Shown here in pieces: positions 1 to 5,301 of a stretch of DNA of 7,437 nt; the first letter of the stretch is position 1, and every line of letters starts with the position of its first letter. The stretch comes from Actinomycetes bacterium (GTDB lineage: Bacteria; Actinomycetota; Coriobacteriia; WRKU01). Under the pieces are notes generated by a model, which worked only from the letters and a program-made list of their open reading frames with translations, was not told the DNA's origin and searched no databases. The DNA is taken from the NCBI GenBank assembly GCA_009781565.1, contig WQXV01000051.1:1-7437 (forward strand). Direction: 5' to 3'. The translations under genes were made by a program, and so were the position numbers.

Positions 1-312
1 AAAGACGCACTACGGACAGCTCTGGACGAAGCACATCTCGACGAGATCGCGCTCGATCGCAGTATCGACAAACTCTCGGTCGGGCAGATGGCCCGTGTCG
101 CCTTCCTGCGTACCCTTCTGACCGAGCCGAAGGTGCTCCTGCTCGATGAGGTGGATGCGGCGCTCGATGATGTCTCGGCACACGCGATCGGTGAGGCGAC
201 GAGCGCCTTTGCCGCCCGTGGTAAGGCAGCGATCCGAGTCCGGCATCGCGCCGATGATGGGCGCGCCACCACGCGTCTGATCATGCAAGAGGGAAAGATA
301 GCCGATGAATGA
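1..312 (+). CDS. fetA: ABC transporter ATP-binding protein, FetA/YbbL-like, C-terminal part (5' end outside window)
   Basis: The frame is open from the first base and ends at TGA 310-312, giving the last 103 residues of an ABC ATPase; the Walker A part lies upstream of the window. Visible motifs (fragment numbering) are an ABC signature of the form LSVGQ at about 26-30 (usual LSGGQ), a Walker B strand with hydrophobic KVLLLDE around 44-50 including the catalytic Glu, a D-loop-like ALDD, and a histidine at 82 that fits the H-loop, although it is followed by Arg instead of the usual Asp. ATP hydrolysis at the inner membrane face would power the permease encoded next. The gene overlaps the permease start by 8 bases (ATGAATGA). 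FetAB pairs are reported to move iron out of the cell in E. coli. The FetA name rests mainly on the FetB-type neighbour; ABC ATPase identity is secure, substrate is not. Confidence 0.82.
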   Translation, partial: KDALRTALDEAHLDEIALDRSIDKLSVGQMARVAFLRTLLTEPKVLLLDEVDAALDDVSAHAIGEATSAFAARGKAAIRVRHRADDGRATTRLIMQEGKIADE

Positions 313-1099
313 GATGGGTGTTATAACCGTCAGCCCAGCGCATTTGGCGATCGCATTCGGTTTTATCCTTGCGACCGCGATACTGTTGACCGTGCTCAAA
401 CTGGGGGTGACGCGACAATACCTGTTTGCGGCGATGCGGGCAGCTGCCCAGTTGCTTTTCATGGGTTTTATCCTCTCCTGGGTCCTGGGCCTTGATTCTT
501 TTTTACCGGTGCTGGGAGTCCTTGCCGTCATGACCGGGGTCGCAGCGCTCACGATAGCCCATCGTAACCCCTCCGCGCCACGCTCGATTGCACCGATCGC
601 GTTCATCGTACTCTTAGTGGTGACGCTTCTTATCGTGATGATCGTCTCCCACATCATCATCGGGATCGATCCCTGGTTCGACCCGCGCTATCTGATCCCC
701 CTTGCCGGTTTGATCATGGGAAACGCGATGTCGGGGGTCGCCATCGCGCTCGAACGTCTGTTCAATGACCTTGATAAGCGCAGCGACGAGATCCGCTCTC
801 TGGTCGCGTTGGGTGCCACACCGTGGGAGTGCGCTCAGACCTCCATCCGCGATGCGTTGCGAGCCGGTATCATCCCCAACATCAACACCCTAGCCGCCAT
901 CGGTCTGGTCTTTTTACCTGGTATCATGAGCGGGCAGGTGCTTGCCGGTATCAATCCAGCGGTGGCCGCTCCCTATCAGATTATCGTGTCGTTCATGATC
1001 AGTGCGGGAGACAGTGCGTGTTCGTCAACGGTCGTGATCTGGATGTATCGCTACCGTTTTGCGGAAAACGGCATGTTTCTCGACTCCTCTGTTCGCTGA
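305..1099 (+). CDS. fetB: FetB/YbbM (UPF0014) family ABC transporter permease
   Basis: A 264-residue integral membrane protein, about the usual length for the UPF0014/FetB family (about 260). Hydrophobic segments lie near residues 12-30, 40-60, 65-84, 94-119, 128-150, 188-213 and 220-240, so roughly seven membrane spans. Family hallmarks include the segment LIPLAGLIMGNAMSG near 129-143, then a cytoplasmic coupling loop of the type EIRSLVALGATPWE near 161-175, and the NTL...LPGIMSGQVLAG stretch near 197-216. It would form the channel of the transporter whose ATPase is encoded just upstream, and the E. coli homologue is associated with iron export and resistance to oxidative stress. The start at ATG 305 follows AGAGGG at 288-293 and overlaps the upstream gene, which suggests translational coupling. 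The family call is strong; the substrate (iron or another metal) is inferred. Confidence 0.9.
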   Translation: MNEMGVITVSPAHLAIAFGFILATAILLTVLKLGVTRQYLFAAMRAAAQLLFMGFILSWVLGLDSFLPVLGVLAVMTGVAALTIAHRNPSAPRSIAPIAFIVLLVVTLLIVMIVSHIIIGIDPWFDPRYLIPLAGLIMGNAMSGVAIALERLFNDLDKRSDEIRSLVALGATPWECAQTSIRDALRAGIIPNINTLAAIGLVFLPGIMSGQVLAGINPAVAAPYQIIVSFMISAGDSACSSTVVIWMYRYRFAENGMFLDSSVR

Positions 1100-1131
1100 T
1101 GCCTGCTGTCACGTTTCGAACCTGCACGAGA

Positions 1132-1137
1132 TATAAT
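1132..1137 (+). promoter_or_regulatory. Putative -10 box (TATAAT) of the acpS-led operon
   Basis: A perfect TATAAT hexamer sits in the only real gap of the window, 26 bases before the acpS start. No good -35 partner is seen at 16-18 bases; the best loose match, CTGTCA at 1106-1111, would give a 20-base spacer. The perfect -10 in an otherwise GC-rich sequence, placed between a transporter operon and a housekeeping operon, supports a promoter, but the weak -35 lowers confidence. No terminator hairpin with a T-run was seen in the same gap, so readthrough from fetB is also possible. Confidence 0.45.
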
Positions 1138-1163
1138 GGAACGTGAACGAAAGGCACAGGTAG

Positions 1164-1748
1164 ATGCAAAACAGGTCCGATCAGACTGAACGATCGCGTG
1201 AGGTAGCACATGAGATAGCACCTGAAGACGATGATCTCATCGTCGGTCTGGGTGTCGAGATCGTCGATATCGCGCGGTTTTCAGCAGTGCTCGAGCGTCA
1301 CCCACAGCTCCTGAAACGTCTCTTTTCCCCGGTGGAACAGATGTATTGCGAGGGCAAAGCGCTCCCATACACCCACTACGCACTTTATTTCGCAGCAAAA
1401 CAAGCGGTTCTCAAGATACTCGGCGAAGGCTACATGGGTGTGCGATTCTCCAATGTTGAGATAGAGCGCGACCAGAAGGGCAGACCGATCCCTCAGCTGA
1501 GCACAGCGGCATCAGAGCGTGCTGATGCGCTCGACATCGAAGAGATGTATCTCTCACTGTCTTATACGCATACGACCGCTGTCGCAAGTGCGGTCGCTAT
1601 CACCCAAGAAGCGCGTCCAATGACCGAAGAAGGACTCAGCTTCGAGGAGAAGATGTCGAAGACCTTCAACGAACTGCGCGTTCTGCTCGATTCAGTGAGC
1701 TCATCACCGGAAAACCTAGAGGGCACTTCCCCAGAAGGTTTGATGTGA
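1164..1748 (+). CDS. acpS: Holo-[acyl-carrier-protein] synthase (AcpS) with N- and C-terminal extensions and altered active-site residues
   Basis: AcpS moves 4'-phosphopantetheine from CoA to a serine of acyl carrier protein in the cytoplasm, activating it for fatty acid synthesis. The core spans about residues 25-150: GLGVEIVDIARF (28-39), LFSPVEQMYC (53-62), FAAKQAVLK (76-84) and LSLSYTHTTAVAS (130-142). The protein has 194 residues against about 120-130 usual, because of a roughly 24-residue acidic N-terminal lead and a roughly 45-residue polar C-terminal tail. Several normally conserved positions differ: the Mg-binding Asp of G(L/I)G.DI is Glu32, the Mg-binding Glu of FA.KEA is Gln80, and the His of S.SHT is Tyr134. 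The fold family is clear, but catalysis is uncertain. ATG 1164 follows GAAAGG with about 9 bases of spacing, and no other usable start lies before the core. The stop overlaps the nnrD start. Confidence 0.85.
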   Translation: MQNRSDQTERSREVAHEIAPEDDDLIVGLGVEIVDIARFSAVLERHPQLLKRLFSPVEQMYCEGKALPYTHYALYFAAKQAVLKILGEGYMGVRFSNVEIERDQKGRPIPQLSTAASERADALDIEEMYLSLSYTHTTAVASAVAITQEARPMTEEGLSFEEKMSKTFNELRVLLDSVSSSPENLEGTSPEGLM

Positions 1749-2605
1749 TGTCTGACGCGCGAATCCACATCATGAGCGATCGCGAATACGCGAGCGCGCT
1801 ACCCGAGCCGTCAGCCGATGCCAACAAATACACGCGCGGGCGCCTTCTGGTGGTCGCGGGCAGCGAGCAGTATCCCGGTGCCGCGATGCTTGCAGCGCTC
1901 TCAGCGGCTCGATCGGGAGCCGGATATGTCAGACTCGCGACTGCCGATCCGATAGTTGCTCTGGCACAGACCAACTTGCTGACCGTTCCGGTCATCAGCT
2001 TGCCCAGCGATGAGGAAGGTGTCATCACCACCGACGCGCGCAAGCATATTGAGCAACTGATGGCACAATCCGATGCGCTGGTCATAGGGCCCGGTCTAGG
2101 GCGAAGTGTTGGTGTCGCGAAGTTGGTACGCGACATCGTCACCGGTAGTACCGTCCCGATACTGATCGATGCTGATGGGCTCAATGCGTTCATTGATCAC
2201 ATCGATCTGCTTGCGCACACGAGCGCACCTATCATCCTCACTCCCCACAGTGGGGAGCTGGCACGACTCGCACCGATCGACGAGCTGGCGACAGGCCTCT
2301 GCACCGTGGTCGCAAAGGGACCTGAGACGACGATTCGGAGTGCAGAGCGATCACTCGTTGACGACACCGGACCCGCATCGCTTGCTACTGCAGGGACCGG
2401 AGATGTGCTTGCCGGCATCATCGGGGCGTTGCTGTGCCAGGGGGTCGATCCCTTCACTGCCGCAGCGGCAGGTGTGCGCGTGCAGGCTCTGGCAGCACTT
2501 TGTGCGACCGAGGATCTTAGTGCCAGTTGTATGATCGCCACCGATGTGATCGAATACATCCCCTGCGCATTTGCGTGTATGAAGGAGTGTGCAGCGCATG
2601 CCTGA
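1748..2605 (+). CDS. nnrD: ADP-dependent (S)-NAD(P)H-hydrate dehydratase (YjeF C-terminal domain)
   Basis: The enzyme dehydrates NAD(P)H hydrates (NAD(P)HX) back to NAD(P)H using ADP or ATP, a cofactor-repair reaction in the cytosol. Ribokinase-like fold motifs are visible: NKYTRGRLLVVAGS (residues about 26-39), GAGYV, the phosphate-type loop VIGPGLGR, ILIDADGLNA, ILTPHSGELARL, VAKGPETTI, and the catalytic loop ATAGTGDVLAG near the C-terminal third. Only the dehydratase is present; the NnrE epimerase domain that is often fused in front is absent here. The stretch between PHSGELARL and the VAKG strand is only about a dozen residues, clearly shorter than I expect for the family. The start could be GTG 1745 or ATG 1748. 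I prefer ATG 1748, whose A is the last base of the acpS TGA, with AGAAGG at 1733-1738 nine bases ahead. It overlaps alr by 8 bases. Confidence 0.9.
   Translation: MSDARIHIMSDREYASALPEPSADANKYTRGRLLVVAGSEQYPGAAMLAALSAARSGAGYVRLATADPIVALAQTNLLTVPVISLPSDEEGVITTDARKHIEQLMAQSDALVIGPGLGRSVGVAKLVRDIVTGSTVPILIDADGLNAFIDHIDLLAHTSAPIILTPHSGELARLAPIDELATGLCTVVAKGPETTIRSAERSLVDDTGPASLATAGTGDVLAGIIGALLCQGVDPFTAAAAGVRVQALAALCATEDLSASCMIATDVIEYIPCAFACMKECAAHA
2582..2587 (+). promoter_or_regulatory. Ribosome binding site deciding the alr start
   Basis: AAGGAG lies 10 bases before ATG 2598 but only 1 base before the in-frame GTG 2589. The normal spacing therefore favours ATG 2598 as the alr start. The site is inside the last codons of nnrD, which fits coupled translation. 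Confidence 0.7.
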
Positions 2606-3725
2606 GTCTCCTCCTTATCGTCAAGCATGGGCCCAGATCGACCTGGGTGCCCTCGCATTCAATGTGAAACAACTGAAGAACCGCATCGACCCTGAGACGC
2701 TGTTCATGGCAGTGGTCAAGGCTGACGGCTATGGTCATGGTGCGGTTGCGATAGCGCGTGCTGCTATCGACGCGGGAGCCGATTGGTTGGGAGTTGCGAC
2801 CTGCGAGGAAGCCTTCGCATTGCGTGCCGCTGGGATCGAGCACCCGATACTGATGTTCACCCAGCCACCACCTCTTGCCATACCTCACGTGATCGATCTA
2901 GGGATCACGCCCCTGGTGACCGACCCGGATTTCGTGTATAAACTGGCGGGCGAGGCACAGCTGAGCGGCAAGCAGGCGCGCTACCATCTCAAGATCAATA
3001 CAGGACTCAATCGCTTGGGCATTCGCCCTGACGAGGTGATCTCGATCCTTCGCGAACTCTCCGAGCTCCCACACGTCAAACTTGAAGGGGTCTGCACGCA
3101 CTTTGCCACCGCCGATATCGAGGGGGACTGGGAGGCGAGCAATCAACTCCACCTGTTCGAACGATGTGTGGCAGCGATCCGCAGCGAAGGGTTCGATCCG
3201 GGTATCGTGCATGCCGCCAACTCGGCAGCCACGATCCTGATGCCTGAGTCACATTTCGACATGGTGCGTTGCGGCATCGCGATCTATGGGCTGCATCCCT
3301 CTGATGCGACCAAACCTCATATCACCCTCAAGCCGGTGATGAGTGTGTATGCGCAAGCCGAGATGGTCAACAACATCGCGATGGGCGAGGGTGTCAGCTA
3401 CGGTCTGACCTGGCATGCAGAGATACCCTGCGCGATCATCACCTTGCCGTTGGGTTACGCTGACGGGGTTCCCCGCATCACCTCAGGCAAGCTCGAGTTC
3501 CTTCATGACGGCAGGCACTTCGAGCAGGTCGGACGGATCTGCATGGACCATCTGATGGTGCGTGCGATGCAGAACGACCGTCTGTCTGCGGGCGCGACTT
3601 TTGTTATGATAGGTGAGGATAACGGCGCAGTGATCTCGATGGATGAAGTGGCTCAAAAAGCCGACACCATCTCCTATGAGATCGCATGCGGGTTGGGCCA
3701 GCGGCTCGACCGCATCTACGTATGA
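2598..3725 (+). CDS. alr: Alanine racemase
   Basis: A PLP-dependent fold-type III racemase that interconverts L- and D-alanine and supplies D-Ala for peptidoglycan; cytoplasmic. The protein has 375 residues, normal for Alr (about 360-390). The PLP lysine is Lys41 in VVKADGYGHG near the N-terminus of the barrel. The second catalytic base is Tyr268 in GEGVSYG of the C-terminal domain. Other family marks are NTGLNRLGI, CTHFATAD, HAANSAA, MVRCGIAIYGLHP, LPLGYADG and GRICMDHLMV. ATG 2598 is chosen over GTG 2589 because of the AAGGAG at 2582-2587 and because nothing before MPESPPYRQAW is needed for the fold. It starts within the nnrD stop region and is the third gene of the acpS-led run, an arrangement common near tsa genes in Actinobacteria. 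Confidence 0.96.
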   Translation: MPESPPYRQAWAQIDLGALAFNVKQLKNRIDPETLFMAVVKADGYGHGAVAIARAAIDAGADWLGVATCEEAFALRAAGIEHPILMFTQPPPLAIPHVIDLGITPLVTDPDFVYKLAGEAQLSGKQARYHLKINTGLNRLGIRPDEVISILRELSELPHVKLEGVCTHFATADIEGDWEASNQLHLFERCVAAIRSEGFDPGIVHAANSAATILMPESHFDMVRCGIAIYGLHPSDATKPHITLKPVMSVYAQAEMVNNIAMGEGVSYGLTWHAEIPCAIITLPLGYADGVPRITSGKLEFLHDGRHFEQVGRICMDHLMVRAMQNDRLSAGATFVMIGEDNGAVISMDEVAQKADTISYEIACGLGQRLDRIYV

Positions 3726-3745
3726 TACAGAGAGGTGAGTAGCAG

Positions 3746-4258
3746 ATGGATTTCTTCGAGGTCGTTCATGAGCGCAGAAGTGTGCGTCATTTTTCCGATA
3801 CTCCGGTTCCGCGTGAACTGATCGAGAAGATACTGAAAGCAGGCATCGCTGCTCCCAGTGCCGGAAATGTCCAGCCCTGGCGTTTTGTGGTCGTCGAGAG
3901 CGCAGAGGCGAAGACGCGTTTGGGAGGTGCTCTGGACCAGACCTGGGTCGCAGCTGCTCCCGTGCTGGTCGTGGTATGTGTCGACCCGCGTCCTTCACGC
4001 GGTCGTTATGGTGATCGCGGGGCGTTACTCTACAGCATCCAAGACAGCGCTGCTGCAGCTCAAAACATTCTTTTGGCTTGTGTGGCTTCCGGCCTTGCCA
4101 GCTGTTGGGTCGGCGCGTTCGATGAGGATGCGGTCCGCGCAAGCCTCGGTATCAAAAAGCCCATCACCCCCGTGGCGATCCTTCCCATCGGATACAGTGC
4201 GCAAGCATCGGGCAAACAAGCACGTCGACCTTTGAGCGAGGTCTCTGTCTGGACCTAG
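3746..4258 (+). CDS. Nitroreductase-family FMN flavoprotein
   Basis: A 170-residue protein of the small NfsA/NfsB-like nitroreductase superfamily, usually a homodimeric FMN enzyme that transfers electrons from NAD(P)H to nitro, quinone or other acceptors. The N-terminus carries the FMN-phosphate motif RRSVRHF (10-16), followed by AAPSAGNVQPWRFVVV (35-50), where Ser38, Asn41 and the Gln-Pro-Trp segment typify the flavin site. The core helix region with DSAAAAQNILLA and GLASCWVGAF, and the late PVAILPIGY strand, complete the fold. It is on the short side for the family (170-220). A strong Shine-Dalgarno, GAGGTGA at 3732-3738, lies 7 bases before ATG 3746. It follows alr by 20 bases and precedes the uracil-DNA glycosylase by 4. 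The substrate cannot be told from sequence; the position in the operon does not by itself link it to alanine or tRNA metabolism. Confidence 0.88.
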   Translation: MDFFEVVHERRSVRHFSDTPVPRELIEKILKAGIAAPSAGNVQPWRFVVVESAEAKTRLGGALDQTWVAAAPVLVVVCVDPRPSRGRYGDRGALLYSIQDSAAAAQNILLACVASGLASCWVGAFDEDAVRASLGIKKPITPVAILPIGYSAQASGKQARRPLSEVSVWT

Positions 4259-4262
4259 CGAG

Positions 4263-4805
4263 ATGAGTAGTAAGCTCGATGCCCTAGAAGAACAAGCCCA
4301 AACCTGTCAGGCGTGTGATCTTGGCGCGACCAGGACGACACTGGTGTGGGGAAGCGGCAACCCGAACGCACAGATCATGTTCATCGGAGAAGCACCCGGA
4401 CGCAAAGAGGATGAGGGTGGTCTACCTTTTATCGGTGCTGCCGGTGCGCACCTTGATGAGTTTTTATCACTTGCCGGGTTTGCTCGCGATGACATCTATA
4501 TCGCCAATGTCTTGAAGTGTCGACCTCCCAACAATCGCGATCCCCAACCCCATGAGATCGAGGCGTGCGAACACTGGCTGATCGATCAGATACACCAGAT
4601 CGCTCCGCGCATCATCGTGACCTTGGGTGCGTTCGCGACACGCTGGACGCTGGGAAGTGATACCGCGATCAGTGCGGTGCAAGGTAAAGTGTTCAAGCAT
4701 GATTCATATTTCATCGTGCCGTGTTATCACCCCGCGGCCATCATCTATGACCGGACCAAATCCGACGCATTCTTCCAGGTGGCACGGACCATTGCAAAAC
4801 TCTGA
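4263..4805 (+). CDS. Uracil-DNA glycosylase, family 4 (iron-sulfur type)
   Basis: A base-excision repair enzyme that removes uracil from DNA, cytoplasmic. The 180-residue protein shows the four cysteines expected for the 4Fe-4S cluster of family 4 enzymes: Cys15 and Cys18 (CQAC), Cys86 (LKCRPP) and Cys102 (EACEHW). The family motif GEAPG (42-46) is followed by KED and GLPFIGAAG, which position the active site; VTLGAFATRW marks a core strand; and YHPAA near the C-terminus is the late catalytic motif. No KRRIH-type insertion is seen, so UDGX is unlikely. ATG 4263 is 4 bases after the nitroreductase stop and has only a poor Shine-Dalgarno (GCGAG directly before it), so translation probably depends on coupling. 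It lies between alr and tsaE, where many relatives have no gene, so it may be a lineage insertion into the operon. Confidence 0.93.
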   Translation: MSSKLDALEEQAQTCQACDLGATRTTLVWGSGNPNAQIMFIGEAPGRKEDEGGLPFIGAAGAHLDEFLSLAGFARDDIYIANVLKCRPPNNRDPQPHEIEACEHWLIDQIHQIAPRIIVTLGAFATRWTLGSDTAISAVQGKVFKHDSYFIVPCYHPAAIIYDRTKSDAFFQVARTIAKL

Positions 4806-4815
4806 AGCAGAACAC

Positions 4816-5301
4816 ATGCCCCTCAGTTTCGTATCGCACTCCGCTCAAGAGACGAACGATCTCGGTGCGTACTGCGCTGGTTTTCTCCAAGACGGTGATG
4901 TGGTGCTGCTCACGGGGGATCTGGGTGCAGGAAAGACCCAGTTCACCCAGGGAGTGGGCCACGCGCTCGGCGTCAGCGAGAATATCATCAGTCCGACCTT
5001 CAACATCCTTCTGATCCATGAGGGTAAAAAGCACACCCTTCATCACTGGGATCTCTATCGCATCGAGCATGCCGATGAGCTGATCGATCTCGACTACTTT
5101 GCGCTCATCTCGACAGACGCGATCTCACTGGTCGAGTGGGGGGATCGATTCGATGACACCTCTCTTGATGCCGATCTCGCAATCGAGTTCATCTGGCTCT
5201 CCGATCAGATGCGACGGATCGAGATTCAAGCGCTTTCTATGCGCGGAGCGCACATCATCGGGGCACTGGCAGGCTCCAATCAGGTGATCGACGATGAGTA
5301 G
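4816..5301 (+). CDS. tsaE: tRNA t6A biosynthesis ATPase TsaE
   Basis: TsaE is the P-loop ATPase that binds the TsaB-TsaD dimer and drives turnover in threonylcarbamoylation of adenosine 37 in tRNAs reading ANN codons. The protein has 161 residues, close to the usual 150-160. Walker A is GDLGAGKT at residues 34-41 with Lys40 and Thr41; the switch-like SPTFNIL follows, then HHWDLYRI (Walker B-type Asp) and LVEWGDR, which matches the EWxx motif of the family. The frame is open further upstream to about 4627, inside the uracil-DNA glycosylase gene, but the family N-terminus fits ATG 4816, 10 bases after that gene's stop. The Shine-Dalgarno is weak (GAAG at 4804-4807). The last 8 bases overlap the start of the TsaB-RimI-TsaD gene, so the two are probably translated together, in keeping with a physical complex. 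Confidence 0.94.
   Translation: MPLSFVSHSAQETNDLGAYCAGFLQDGDVVLLTGDLGAGKTQFTQGVGHALGVSENIISPTFNILLIHEGKKHTLHHWDLYRIEHADELIDLDYFALISTDAISLVEWGDRFDDTSLDADLAIEFIWLSDQMRRIEIQALSMRGAHIIGALAGSNQVIDDE

Noticed and set aside
181..260. Possible frameshift near the H-loop of the FetA-like gene
   Set aside because: The frame keeps a histidine at the H-loop position and a normal end (LIMQEGKI), and the stop overlaps fetB as expected, so no frameshift is needed.
10..660. 216-codon open frame on the minus strand
   Set aside because: It lies opposite the FetA and FetB genes, has a low-complexity composition and no recognisable motif; it is a shadow of the codon pattern of the real genes.
1100..1131. Possible terminator hairpin after fetB around the TTCGAA palindrome
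   Set aside because: The palindrome does not extend beyond six bases into a stable stem and there is no T-run after it.
1666..2193. 175-codon open frame on the minus strand
   Set aside because: It is opposite acpS and nnrD, rich in Ser/Ala/Thr and without family motifs, while the plus strand has clear NnrD motifs at the same place.
3693..3726. Possible promoter before the nitroreductase gene (TTGGGC and TATGAT)
   Set aside because: The two boxes are 22 bases apart, the -35 match is poor, and the region is the coding end of alr; GTATGATAC is explained by the final alr codons.
3483..4142. 219-codon open frame on the minus strand across alr and the nitroreductase gene
   Set aside because: The predicted protein is dominated by Arg, His and Pro with no domain, and it crosses the boundary of two well-supported genes.
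4627..4815. Upstream extension of tsaE to an earlier start
   Set aside because: It would overlap the end of the uracil-DNA glycosylase gene in another frame and add about 63 basic residues unlike any TsaE N-terminus; ATG 4816 gives the normal family length.
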